Positions 38,885-50,918 of a stretch of 64,000 nucleotides of DNA are shown piece by piece. The position numbers and the translations under genes were made by a program. Source of the stretch: Streptomyces tuirus (lineage in GTDB: Bacteria > Actinomycetota > Actinomycetes > Streptomycetales > Streptomycetaceae). The notes beneath the pieces were generated by a model. The model did no database searches and was not told the origin of the DNA. It saw nothing but the letters and a program-made list of their open reading frames with translations. Position 1 is the first letter of the stretch. The number at the start of each line of letters is the position of its first letter. Location: NCBI GenBank assembly GCA_018195615.1, contig JAGTPG010000002.1, positions 3,961,501 through 4,025,500 on the forward strand, in the 5' to 3' direction.

Positions 38885-40644
38885 TCAGCTCGTGCCGAAG
38901 GCGACCGCCAGGTACTCCTTCTCGTCCGTGCCGCTGGACCGCTTGCTGGCGTACACCTTGGACATGAACAGGTGCCCGTCGGCGTACAGGAGCTCGGAGT
39001 AGTCCGGCGACATGCTGGTCTCCACGTCGCGCACCGTGTCCGTCGCCGGGTTCTCCAGCAGCTTCGTCTGCTTGAAGCTGCCCCCGTCGATGCTCACGAC
39101 CTGCCCGCCCTTGTCGTACGGCGGCCGCTTGTAAGCGATCAGGTTCCCGCCGTCCATGCGCAGCGGCGAGATCGTGTAGCCGTCGCCCGCGTCGGCCCGC
39201 TGCCCGGTCTGCTTGCCGGTGGCGAGGTCGAAGGCGACGATCTCGTTGGTCTGGCTGTACTCGCCGGCGCCGTCGTGCTCCTCGGTCGGGATGTACAGCC
39301 GGTCGTTGCCGACGGCCAGCTGGTTGCAGTACTCGATGCGCGTGATGCCCTCGCAGCGGGCCGCGAACTGCTCCCCCGGCGCGGAGATGCGCGTGCGTAG
39401 CTTGCCGGTCTTGCTGTCGATGGAGAAGAAGTCCGAGATGCCGCTGCCGTCACCCGCGGAGTCACCGACGTCGGCGGCCACCACGAGCGGGTTGGTCGAC
39501 ACGATGCTCGCGTACTCGATGCCCTGGGCCATCTTGTACTCCGAGATCACCTTCCCGGACTTCGGGTCGATGTTCTGGATGTGCAGCTGCCGCTGCTCGT
39601 ACGTACCGCACTTGCGCACGGCGACGAGCTTCTCGCCGCCGCCGTACCCGGCGTCGTAGCAGGAGTCGGTCGGCTTGGGGCTCCACAGCGACTTGCCGGA
39701 GACGTCGAAGGCGGCGCCGCCGCTGGTGCTGCCGACGGCGACGGTATCGCCGCTGATCGTGACGTTGTCGAAGCTGATCAGCTGGTCACCGGACTTGGCG
39801 GTCTTGGTCCACAGCCTCTTGCCCGCGTCGAGGTCGAGCAGGGCGATCTGGCTGCAGCCGTGCGAGGGGTCGGCCTTGGTCGGCATCGCGGGCTGGTAGA
39901 GGATCGCCGTCAGGCCGTCGTCGGTGACGTGGCGGCTGGCCTGGCAGACCGGGCCGGCCAGCGGGATCGTCCACAGCTTGGTGCCCTTGTCGCGGTCGTA
40001 GCCGTTGATCTCGGCGATGCCGCTCTTGACGTACGCCTTGTCGGTGAGCCACGAGCCGGAGACGACGACCGTGCTGTCGTTCTTCACCTCGGGCGCCGGG
40101 ACCTGGAAGAGGACCTTGGAGCTGGGGTCGGCCGGTGCCTTCTCCTTGCCGCCGGAAGTGGTGCCGCCGTTGTTGTCGTCCGAGCCGCCGGTGCCGCCGC
40201 TGGAACCGGCGGTGTCGTCCTTCTTGCCGTCGTCCTGGGACGAGGAGTACCAGACGCCGCCGCCGATGATCAGGGCGATCGCCGCGACCGCGGCGACGAT
40301 GATGGCCAGCTGCGCGTTGAACTTCCTGCCGCCGCCGGGCTGTCCGGGCTGCGGCTGGAGCGGCATGGTCGGCTGCGGATAGCCGTAACCGGGCTGCGCG
40401 TAAGGCGAAGGCGCCTGCTGCGGCTGCCCGTACGGCCCCGGCTGCTGTCCCGGATAGCCGTAACCGGCCGGAGCCTGCGGCGGCTGCCCAGGGGCCTGCG
40501 GATAGCCGTACCCCGGCTGCGGCTGAGCCTGCGGAGGCGTCTGCGGAGGCGTCTGCGGTGGCGTCTGCGGAGGCTGGTCCTGGGGCGGACCGAAGCCTCC
40601 CCGGGCGGGGGCTGCTGAGGCGGCGGAGGTGGCGGCTGGGTCAT
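38885..40644 (-). CDS. Membrane-anchored PQQ-like beta-propeller protein, copy 1 (one frameshift)
   Basis: About 586 residues. The cytoplasmic N-terminus is Pro/Gln/Tyr-rich with repeated GYGYPQ and PYGQP units. A single membrane helix follows (AIIVAAVAAIALIIGGGVWY), then a Ser/Gly/Asp-rich linker and a C-terminal seven-bladed-type propeller with PQQ-like repeats (GTKLWTIPLAG, GKRLWTKTAKSG, DVSGKSLWSPKP). Such proteins sit outside the membrane and serve as scaffolds or sensors; no catalytic residues are evident. The frame change is near 40595-40605, where the Pro-rich start becomes continuous. It is followed by a strong terminator. A paralogue lies directly upstream (40703-42466). Confidence 0.82.
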
Positions 40645-40702
40645 GGCGTGAGTACCTCGGGGAAGGGGACGGACGACGACAGGGGGCGAGAAGGGGGAAG
40701 AG

Positions 40703-42466
40703 TCACTTGCCGTAGGCGAGCATCAACTTCTCCTTCGTGTCGTCGTTCCCGCTCAGCCGGGTGGTCGAGATGTAGAAGCGACCGTCGACCCAGTCGATGT
40801 CCTTGGAGAAGAAGCCGTTCTCGATGTCCGCGGCGCCCTGCGGGTTCTGCAGCAGCTTGACCGGCTTGTGGCCGCTGCCGCCGGTCGGGATGGACACGAC
40901 CTGGCCCCCCGCGTCGTACGAGGGCTGCACGTAGGCGATGAGCTTGTCGCCCTCGACCTTCATCGGCAGCATCGACTCGTCGGCCGGGGACTTCACCCGC
41001 CACTTCTCCTTGCCGTCGGCGAGGTTGACCGCGACGATCTCGTTGGCGCCGGTGGTCGCCTCGGTCGGCAGGTAGAGCGTGGTGTCGTCGACGGCGACGC
41101 CCTGGCAGCCCGTGAGGTCGCGTTCGAGGATGGCCCAGCCGCACTCGGGGCGAAGTCCTCGTCGAAGCCGATCTGCGACCGGAACTTGCCGCCGGAGGTG
41201 AAGGTGGAGATGTTCCAGGCCTTCTTGTCCTCGTTGGTGCTGTAGACGACCAGCGGGCTCACGGAGTAGGTGCGCGCGACGCGCCAGCCCTTGTCGAACT
41301 TCTGGGTCCACTCGACCTTGCCGGTGCGCGGGTTGAGCTGCTGCACCTCGTCGTGCTCGTTGTCGGAGCCGGCGCCGCAGGAGGAGACGGCGATCAGCTT
41401 CTCGCCGCCGGCGAACGCGGCGGGGAAGCAGGACGCGCCGTAGCGCTTCTTGTCGAAGAGCTTGTCGCCGTTGGTGACGTCGTACGCCGTGCCGGACTGG
41501 GAGCGGCCGACCATCAGCGTCTTGCCGGTGATGGACAGTTCGACGGAGAGCGTGGAGTCGAACAGGGCGCCGTCGGCGACCTCCTGCTTCCAGCCCTTGA
41601 CGCCGGTGGCGAGGTCGATCTCCTGCAGCTGGTTGCACTTGGCGCGGTCGCTGCCGCCGCTCATGTACGCGACGATGATCTTGTCGTCGGAGGTCTGCTG
41701 CGGGGTCGTCGCGCAGATCTTCTGCGGGAAGGTGATCGGTTCCCAGGTCGGCTTGCCGTCACCGACGTTGTAGGCGACGAGCTGCTTGTACGCCGCCTTC
41801 ACCGCCGACTTGTCGGTGATCCACATGCCGGGGGCGTCGGCGCCGGAACCGGGCGCGTCGGGCGCCTCCTTGTACCAGAGGACCTTCGCCTCACCGGCCT
41901 GGCGGCCCTCGTTGAGGTTCTCCGGGTCCGCGCCGCCGTCGCCGCTGCCGTCACCGGGGTTCACCGGGTCGGAGGTGCCCTGCTTGCCGTCGTCGCTCTG
42001 CTGGGCGACGGGCTTCTTCTTCCCCTTGCCGTCGTCGCCGCCGGTGACCGCCCACACGGTGCCGCCGACCACGAGCAGTGCGGCGACGGCGGCGCCGATG
42101 ATCAGGGCGGGCTTGCCCTTGAAGGGGCTGCCCGAACCGCCCCGGGCGGGGTGCCGGGCGCACCCGGGTACTGCGGCTGCGGCGGATAGCCGTACCCGGG
42201 CCGGCCGTACGGACCGGGCTGCTGCGGCTGGCCGTAGGGCCGGAGTTGTACGGGCCCGGCTGGCCGTAGGGGCCCGGCTGCTGCGGAGGCTGCTGCTGCG
42301 GATAGCCGTACCCCGGCTGCGGCGGCCCCTGCGGGGGCGGCGGCGTCTGGGGCGGCCCCTGCGGCGGTGGCGGGGTCTGCGGTGCTCCGAATCCACCGCC
42401 CTGCGGCGGCTGGTCCTGCGGTGCGCCGAAGCCACCGTGCGGTGGCTGACTGGGCGGCTGAGTCAT
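40703..42466 (-). CDS. Membrane-anchored PQQ-like beta-propeller protein, copy 2 (three frameshifts)
   Basis: About 588 residues, with the same layout as its downstream paralogue: Pro/Gln/Gly/Tyr-rich cytoplasmic N-terminus (QPGYGYPQQQPPQQPGPYG), one membrane helix (ALIIGAAVAALLVVGGTVWAV cut at its ends), an acidic linker, then PQQ-like repeats (DLATGVKGWKQEVADG, RTGKVEWTQKFDKGWR, DGKEKWRVKSPADE). The C-terminus is KLMLAYGK. Frame changes occur near 42240, 42140 and 41147-41150, each fitting one missing base. It is in tandem with copy 1, 58 bases apart, so a duplication is clear. Start is ATG 42466. Confidence 0.82.
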
Positions 42467-42657
42467 CAGCGGTTTCCCCCGTTCGATCACTGATTTTTAG
42501 CCACGCCCTGAGGTACGCGATGGGCTCAGAGTCGTTTCAGAAAGGGCTAAGACGACTCTTTCTATCACCAGGTTCCGACAGCACCCGGGCCGTCCCACCC
42601 CTGTTCCCAAGGGAGGACCGGCCCGTGATGCCGTCGTTATGCGTCTTCACGCACCCT

Positions 42658-44468
<1,811 letters not shown>

Positions 44469-44538
44469 TTCTCTCCTGACAGGCGGGACGATCGACCCTC
44501 CAGGGTAGTCGGGCCGCGCGGTGCTCCGACCGGGGTCC

Positions 44539-45778
44539 TCAGGAGCCCTCGGCGGCTTCCTGGCGGCGCTGGTAGCGCCACACGTCCAGCAGCCTCTCGT
44601 CATGCCGCAGCTCCCCGTCCACGGGGCCGATCCGGTGCTCGGCCTCCACGCAGCGCGGATCGTCACGCCAGGCGAGGCCGGACACGGCGCAGACGCGGAT
44701 CGGCTGCCGCTCGTCATGGGTGAGCGCGACCAGCGCGTCCCCGGCCTCCGGCTCGCGCCCCCGGTAGTGCGCGAGCCAGCGGCAGGCCGCCTCGCGTACG
44801 CCGGGGTCCTCGTCGCGGGCCAGGGTGAGCACGGTGGTGAGGCTCTCGGGGCGGGCCAGGGAGCGGCCGTCCTCGGACTGCTCCAGGGTCTCGGGGACCA
44901 GGGCGCGCACCGCCGGGTCCGGGTGGGTGAGGTGCGACCGTCCGACGGCCTCGATCTCCGGGGCGTTGCCGTGGGTCATCGCGTGGAGGAGGACCGCCAG
45001 CACCTCCGGGTCCTGCTCTTGTTCGGCCCAGGGCACGAGCTCCCCGCCCCGGTCCCAGAACGGGTCGCGTCCCGTGACGAGGTCCCCGATGAGCAGGGAC
45101 AGCAGGAGGTCGGCGCCGAGCAGGCGGTGCAGCCGGTCGGGGTGGTTGAGCAGGTCCCTGCTCCACTGCCAGGTCTCCTCGTCGACCCGGCGGCCGAGAG
45201 TGAACACGACGTCGCACCACACGACATGGCCGCGGTCGGGGTGGGCGAGGGCTCGCGTGACCAGTTCGTCGAACGGGGCGCGGATGCCGTAGCGGGCCTC
45301 CATGGAGGTGAGAACCGCCCGGTGCTCGTCGCGCACGGTCACCCCGCCGAGCGTGAGCTGCTCACTCCACCAGCCGACCTCGTCGTCCTCGACCCGGACC
45401 CGCTCGACCGGCCCGGTCAGGCCGGTGACGCGGCGCAGCTCCGCCTCCGCGCCGGCCTCCGCCCGATGCCGGGCGCGGGCCAGCAGCTCCTCGCGATCCG
45501 GCGCCGGGAGCGGTACCCGGTGCGAGACGAGCGCGGAGGTCAGGAGGTGTGACCCGCCGTCCACCGCCCGCAGCAGCGGGGTGGTCCCGTCGGGGAGCCG
45601 GCGCAGGGGTCGGCGCCGGCTTCGAGCAGCGCCTCGGCGACGGGTGTGTCGTAGGCCGCGACGGCCAGGCAGAGGACCGGGAGTCCGTCCGCGAGGGTGT
45701 CGGGGTCGGCCCCGTCGTCCAGCAGGGCCCGGACCTCGTCCGCATCGCCCGCCGCACGGCCGCCACCAGTCGCTCCAC
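44539..45778 (-). CDS. Ankyrin / HEAT-repeat protein (two frameshifts)
   Basis: About 413 residues. The first 95 residues hold two or three ankyrin repeats, visible once two missing bases are restored near 45740 and 45600: RALLDDGADP and EALLEAGADP. The rest is helical, with HEAT-like repeats (HPDPAVRALVPETL, DEDPGVREAACRWLAHY, DERQPIRVCAVSGLAW). Such proteins are protein-protein interaction scaffolds. I recognise no catalytic motif. Start is GTG 45778, seven bases after AGGGGG. It is monocistronic, 70 bases upstream of the ABC-F gene on the same strand. Confidence 0.75.
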
Positions 45779-45844
45779 GCTCGTACCCCCTGATTTCGGC
45801 AACCGGGGGAGCCTAAGCGCCTGGCAGCAGCCGGGGCACGGGAA

Positions 45845-46746
45845 TTAACCGACGCCGGCCACCGTGGCCCCGGGCGCCGGTCCCGACGCCGTGCGCACGG
45901 TCCGGCAGGTGCCGGAGGTCACCAGCGCCTGTGCCACCGCGGCCGCCGACTCCGGGTCGCGGACGAGGAACGCCGTGGTCGGGCCGGAGCCGGAGACCAG
46001 GGCGGCGAGGGCGCCGGCGGCGCGGCCCGTGGCCAGGGTCCCGGCGAGCTCGGGAAGAGGGAGAGGGCGGCGGGCTGGAGGTCGTTGGAGACGGCTCCGG
46101 CGAGCGCGTCCGGGTCGCCCTTGGCGAGGGCGGCGAGGAGTTCCTGGGAGGCGACGGGCTCGGGGATGTCCGTGTCCTCGCCGAGCCGGTCGAACTCCCG
46201 GAACACGGCCGGGGTGGACAGACCGCGGTCGGCCATCGCGAACACCCAGTGGAAGGGGCCGCCGACCTCCAGGGGGGTCAGCTGCTCGCCCCGCCCGATA
46301 CCGAGGGCCGCCCCGCCCACCAGGCTGAACGGCACGTCGCTGCCCAACTCGGCGCAGATCTCGAGCAGTTCGTCCCGGGAGGCGCCGGTCTCCCACAGCG
46401 CGTCGCAGGCCACCAGGGCTCCCGCGCCGTCCGCGCTGCCGCCCGCCATGCCGCCGGCGACGGGGATGTCCTTGGCGATGTGGATGTGGACGTCGGGCGT
46501 CCGGCCGTACCGCTCGGCGAGCGCGATCGCCGCGCGCGCCGCCAGGTTCGTACGGTCGAGGGGGACCTGGTCGGCGTCCGGGCCCTCGCAGGTGACGCGG
46601 AGTTCGTCGGCGGGGGTGACGGTGACCTCGTCGTAGAGGCCGACGGCGAGGAAGACGTTGGCCAGGGGGTGGAAGCCGTCGGGGCGGGCGGGGCCCACCG
46701 CCAGCTGGACGTTGACCTTGGCGGGGACGCGGACGGTGACGCTCAC
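45845..46746 (-). CDS. ispE: 4-diphosphocytidyl-2-C-methyl-D-erythritol kinase (one frameshift)
   Basis: About 300 residues. It phosphorylates CDP-methylerythritol in the MEP isoprenoid pathway. GHMP-kinase motifs are [11 protein letters not shown] at the start (Lys), the ATP loop [18 protein letters not shown], and [13 protein letters not shown] near the end. The frame breaks at 46050-46052, where adding one base gives [13 protein letters not shown]. The MEP pathway is the only isoprenoid route in most streptomycetes, so this should be a consensus error. The GTG start overlaps the rsmA stop (GTGA), coupling the two. Confidence 0.95.
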
Positions 46747-47630
46747 GCGGGTTCCTTCTCCTCGTGCCGGTTCGCCTTGTGCTCGGCGATACGCGCGAAC
46801 TCTTCCACGGTCAGCGACTCGCCCCGGGCCTGCGGGGAGACCCCGGCGGCGACGAGGGCCGCCTCGGCGGCGGCAGCGGAACCGGCCCAGCCGGCGAGCG
46901 CGGCCCGCAGCGTCTTGCGGCGCTGGGCGAACGCCGCGTCGACGACGGCGAACACCTCGGCCTTCGAGGCCGTCGTCTCGATCGGTTCGGTCCGGCGGAC
47001 CAGGGAGACCAGCCCGCTGTCGACGTTGGGGGCCGGCCAGAAGACGTTCCGCCCGATGGCGCCGGCCCGCTTGACCTCGGCGTACCAGTTGGCCTTCACG
47101 GACGGGACGCCGTACACCTTCGAGCCGGGGGCGGCGGCGAGCCGGTCGGCGACCTCCGACTGGACCATGACGAGGGTGCGTTCGATGCCCGGGAAGGTGT
47201 CGAGCATGTGCAGCAGCACGGGCACGGCCACGTTGTAGGGGAGGTTGGCTACCAGCGCGGTCGGGGCGGGGCCCGGCAGTTCGGTGACGTGCATGGCGTC
47301 GGTGTGGACGAGGGCGAAGCGGTCGGCGCGGTCCGGCATGCGGGCCGTGATGGTCGCGGGCAGTGCGGTGGCGAGCACGTCGTCGATCTCGACGGCGGTG
47401 ACGCGGTCGGCGACCTCCAGCAGCGCGAGCGTCAGTGACCCGAGCCCGGGGCCCACCTCGACGACGACGTCGTCGGGGCGGACCTGTGCGGTGCGGACGA
47501 TGCGGCGGACGGTGTTCGCGTCGATCACGAAGTTCTGGCCGCGTTGTTTGGTGGGGCGCACGCCGAGGGCTGCCGCCAGTTCGCGGACGTCGGCGGGGCC
47601 CAGCAGGGCGTCGGGGGTGGGGCTGGTCAC
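46743..47630 (-). CDS. rsmA: 16S rRNA dimethyladenosine transferase
   Basis: The 295-residue KsgA/RsmA enzyme dimethylates two adjacent adenosines near the 3' end of 16S rRNA during small-subunit maturation. Motifs are [12 protein letters not shown], the SAM site [16 protein letters not shown] and the catalytic [11 protein letters not shown] (NLPY). Intact and full length. Overlaps ispE by four bases. The Rpf-type gene ends 51 bases to its right on the same strand, giving the common actinobacterial order tatD-rpf-rsmA-ispE. Confidence 0.97.
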   Translation of the reverse strand: MTSPTPDALLGPADVRELAAALGVRPTKQRGQNFVIDANTVRRIVRTAQVRPDDVVVEVGPGLGSLTLALLEVADRVTAVEIDDVLATALPATITARMPDRADRFALVHTDAMHVTELPGPAPTALVANLPYNVAVPVLLHMLDTFPGIERTLVMVQSEVADRLAAAPGSKVYGVPSVKANWYAEVKRAGAIGRNVFWPAPNVDSGLVSLVRRTEPIETTASKAEVFAVVDAAFAQRRKTLRAALAGWAGSAAAAEAALVAAGVSPQARGESLTVEEFARIAEHKANRHEEKEPA

Positions 47631-47681
47631 GGGGACAAGGGTACGGGGGCTTTGGCCAGGGGGTTTCCAGTGGCTCAGGTC

Positions 47682-49147
47682 TCACCCGTGCAACCGGCTC
47701 CCGCAGTGCGGCCAGGGGCTCGACCCGCTCCTCACATACAGCTTCTTCGCGCGGTACGTCTGCTCTGCCGCCGGGGCGTCCTGAGGGCGGCCCCGGCCGC
47801 CGAGGGCCTGCCAGGTCCGGGTGTCGAACTGGTACAGGCCGCCGTAGGTGCCCGAGGAGTCGACCGCGTCGGGCCGGCCGCCGGACTCGCAGGCGGCGAG
47901 GCCCTGCCAGTTCAGGTGGTCGGCGCCCTGCACGGAGGCCGGGAGCGGTTTCGTGCCGACCTTCACCAGTTGCGGGCGGGGAGCGCGCACCAGCTCGGCC
48001 TTGACGCGGCGCGGCTTCTGCTTGACGCCGTTGACGGTGCGCAGGGCGTAGGTGACGCGGCGCAGGCCGGGTTGTCCCGCCTGTTCGACGACCTCCGTGC
48101 CGCGGAACAGGGTCGGGTCGTCGGTGCGCCGTACCTGGAACGGGACCGGCTCGTCGCGGACCTCCTTGCCGCCGGTGATCCGCAGCACCGTGACGGTCTG
48201 CCCGTCGCGCGGGAAGCTGCCCTGCGGGACCGAGGTGGTGTCCTGGCCGCGCAGGGTGATCCCGGCCTCCTCGACCGCGTCCCGGACGGTCGCCGCGTTG
48301 GTGCGGACGGTGCGGGCCCGGCCGTCCGCCATGACCGTGACCGTGCGCTCGGTCCGCACGTCCAGGGCGAGCCCCTCGCGGCCGATCCGCCGCGAGCGCG
48401 AGGTGGACACGTACGCGCCCTCCTGGCGCACCCCCAGTTGCCTGAGCGCCCCGTCCACCGTGTGCGCGGTCGTCCACACCTCGCGCCGGTGGCCGTCGAG
48501 GGTGAGCCGTACCGGTCGGGCGTAGTGCACGGCGACCTCGTCGCCACTGGCGATCTCCGCGTCCGGGCCGGGCGCGACCACGTCGTGCGCCCCGACCTCG
48601 ACGCCCTCCTCGGTCAGCAGCTCGGTGACGTCGTCGGCGAAGGTGTGCAGCGTGCGGGCCTTGCCGTCGACGCTCAGCTCGATCGCCTTGTCCTTGGCGA
48701 CGAACGCCGTGGTGCCGCCCGCCAGGAAGGCGACGACCAGGGCCTGCGGGAGCAGCCGTCGCATGGAGCCGTCGCCCGGGCGCTCGACGTACCGCGACCT
48801 GCGCCGGCGCGCGGACCTCCGGTGGGAGCCGGTGCGAGCCCCGCGCGCGCCTCGGCACGCGCTTCGGCACGTGATCCCGTACGGGTTTCCGGACGTGGCT
48901 CCGGACGCGGCTCCTTACGCGGCCGGTCACGCGGCTCCGGGGGGCCCTGCCGAGGAAGCCCGGGCAGCGGCGGTACCTCGTAGGCCGGCCGGTAGGTGTC
49001 CTCATAGGGGCCGGGCGCCCCGTAGCCGAGCGTCTCGGCGCTGTGCAGATCAGCCGGCGGCGCGTCGTAACCGCCGTACACCGGGTCGGGGTAAGCCGGG
49101 CCGTACGTCTCGTACGCCTCGTACTTCCCGTAGTGCGAGTTGCTCAC
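47682..49147 (-). CDS. Resuscitation-promoting factor, RpfB type (one frameshift)
   Basis: About 488 residues. A Tyr/Pro-rich cytoplasmic start (residues 1-110, KYEAYETYGPAYPDPVYGGY) precedes a basic region and a signal/anchor segment (LLPQALVVAFLAGGTTAFVA). Then come three DUF348 domains (KARTLHTFADDVTELLTEEG and similar), a G5 domain (about 290-370), and the C-terminal Rpf catalytic domain: DHLNWQGLAACESGG (catalytic Glu), SGTYGGLYQFDTRTW. It cleaves peptidoglycan and aids spore germination and growth resumption. The frame break is in CCCC at 48839-48842. Start is GTG 49147. No ydaO-type riboswitch is evident in the short gap upstream. Confidence 0.92.
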
Positions 49148-49293
49148 GCCGACACGCTCCAGGGGCCGGAGGGGGTCCAGAGGGGTCCGGATCGGGCCCC
49201 CAGAACCTAGCGGAGCGATCGTCACTCTCCAAAGCGACGCGACTACGCACAGTCGTGCGGTGAGGTCGGCGGGATCGGCGGGATCTGCGGAGG

Positions 49294-50175
49294 TCAGTAG
49301 CCGAAGGCGCGCGCCGTGTTCGCCGCGAGGGCCGTGGCCAGCGTGTCCTCGTCGACGCCGCGCACCTCGGCCATGGCCCGCACGGTGATCGGCACGAGGT
49401 ACGGGGCGTTGGGCCGCCCGCGGTACGGCGCCGGCGTGAGGAAGGGCGCGTCCGTCTCCACCAGCAGCAGCTCCGGCGGGGCCACCGCCACGGCGTCCCG
49501 CAGGTTCTGGGCGTTCTTGAAGGTGACGTTGCCGGCGAAGGACATGAAGTAGCCCGCGCTCGCGCAGATCTCGGCCATCTCGGCGTCGCCGGAGTAGCAG
49601 TGGAAGACGGTCCGCTCGGGGGCGCCCTCCTCCTTCAACACGCGCAGGACGTCGGCGTGGGCCTCGCGGTCGTGGATGACCAGGGCCTTGCCGTGCCGCT
49701 TGGCGATCTCGATGTGGGCGCGGAAGGACCGCTCCTGCGCCTCCTTGCCCTCGGGCCCGGTGCGGAAGTAGTCGAGGCCCGTCTCACCGACGCCCTTGAC
49801 CTGCTCCAGCGCGGCCAGCCGGTCGATCTCGGCGAGCGCGTCGTCCAGCGCTGCCTGGCCGCCCGGTTCGCGCGCGCCCTGCCGGGACCAGCCGTCCGGG
49901 TCGCCGTGGACGATGCGCGGGGCCTCGTTCGGGTGCAGGGCGACGGTCGCGTGGACGGCGTCGTACGCCGCCGCCGTCTCGGCCGCCCACCGGGAGCCCT
50001 TCAGGTCGCAGCCGACCTGCACGACCGTCGTCACTCCGACCGACGCCGCCTTGGCCAGCGCCTCCTCGACCGTTCCGGACTGCATGTCCAGGTGGGTGTG
50101 GGAGTCCGCGACCGGCACCCGCAGGGGTTCCGGCAGCGGTGGTGCGGCGTGCTTGTCGGAGTCGTTCGAAGGCAT
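49294..50175 (-). CDS. tatD: TatD-family metal-dependent hydrolase / DNase
   Basis: A 293-residue TIM-barrel hydrolase. The HxH motif is VADSHTHLDMQ; GVGETGLDYFR, ALVIHDREAH and VFHCYSGDAEMA carry further metal ligands, and LLVETDAPFLTP has the C-terminal Asp. Family members are 3'-5' exonucleases involved in DNA repair or turnover. Intact; ATG 50175. It lies upstream of the rpf-rsmA-ispE genes, its usual place. A 146-base gap with no gene separates it from rpf. Confidence 0.94.
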   Translation of the reverse strand: MPSNDSDKHAAPPLPEPLRVPVADSHTHLDMQSGTVEEALAKAASVGVTTVVQVGCDLKGSRWAAETAAAYDAVHATVALHPNEAPRIVHGDPDGWSRQGAREPGGQAALDDALAEIDRLAALEQVKGVGETGLDYFRTGPEGKEAQERSFRAHIEIAKRHGKALVIHDREAHADVLRVLKEEGAPERTVFHCYSGDAEMAEICASAGYFMSFAGNVTFKNAQNLRDAVAVAPPELLLVETDAPFLTPAPYRGRPNAPYLVPITVRAMAEVRGVDEDTLATALAANTARAFGY

Positions 50176-50254
50176 GGACCGATCCTACGAAAGGGCGACG
50201 CCCTCTCCGATGGGGGAGGACCGGAGAGGGCGTCGACAAGGGGAGCCGGACGGG

Positions 50255-50659
50255 TCAGCTCGCCTTGCGCTGGAAGGGGTGCAGCAGGTCGGACAGGTGC
50301 CAGTGGTGCCGCTCGTGCTCCTCGGCTTCCGTGGTGGGTGCCTCCACGGGCCCGGCGGGCGGCGGCACGCGGTGGGACCGGTGCGCCGCGTCGCGCGCCG
50401 ACGCGACCCGCCCGGGCCGCATGATCCGCACGACGTGGCCGTCGCAGTTGTGGCACGTCGGCTTGCTCAGAGGGGAGGGCACGACCTTGCCGTCCGCGAC
50501 GTAGAGGACGAACTCGTGCCCTGCGGCGTCCGTGTGGTGCTCTATCTCGTACGACTGCTCCCAGCCGTGCCCGCAGCGCATGCAGGCGAAGGAGTACGAC
50601 TCGTGGACGACGGCGTTCGCACCGGCGCGGAGCCCGGTCCGCCCTGCGATCTCACTCAT
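50255..50659 (-). CDS. Zinc-ribbon protein of unknown function
   Basis: A 134-residue protein with a two-Cys-pair zinc ribbon: CMRCGH at about 26-31 and CHNCDG at about 70-75, separated by a beta-rich segment with EHHTDAAGHEFVLYV. The C-terminus is basic/acidic and His-rich (EEHERHHWHLSDLL), ending LHPFQRKAS. No catalytic motif. Start is ATG 50659, with AGGAG upstream. It is followed by tatD 79 bases later. A regulatory or nucleic-acid-binding role is plausible but unproven. Confidence 0.85.
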   Translation of the reverse strand: MSEIAGRTGLRAGANAVVHESYSFACMRCGHGWEQSYEIEHHTDAAGHEFVLYVADGKVVPSPLSKPTCHNCDGHVVRIMRPGRVASARDAAHRSHRVPPPAGPVEAPTTEAEEHERHHWHLSDLLHPFQRKAS

Positions 50660-50766
50660 GCCAGCTCCTGTTCCGCTGTGGCGTGAGGACGATTCCGTCC
50701 CCGCACCCCAGTGGACTCCCCGGCCGGACCGAAGGCAGCAAACCTGTCGACTATTGGCGCCGATTT

Positions 50767-50790
50767 GGGGGTCCCTTGCCCCAGACCCCC
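50767..50790 (-). terminator. Hairpin between rsmI and the zinc-ribbon gene
   Basis: GGGGGTC (50767-50773) and GACCCCC (50784-50790) form a 7-bp stem with a 10-base loop. Between it and the rsmI stop, the stretch with GGGGGACTGCGCGACAAGCC (about 50888) resembles a GC-rich sequence common in Streptomyces intergenic regions. Confidence 0.6.
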
Positions 50791-50918
50791 GTCGCCTTTG
50801 CCCACCCATGGGGCGCACGCTCAAACGAAAAGCGCCCTGCTCAGAGGCTGTTCAGCGCCCCCCTGTGGAACGCGCCCCATCAAGGGCGGGGGACTGCGCG
50901 ACAAGCCGCGGACAACCG

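Noticed and set aside
49148-49293. c-di-AMP (ydaO) riboswitch before the Rpf gene
   Set aside because: Only 146 bases are available, and no expected conserved blocks are visible.
50860-50918. Small RNA or mobile repeat near the rsmI 3' end
   Set aside because: It resembles a common GC-rich Streptomyces intergenic stretch; without a genome search I cannot support a discrete element.
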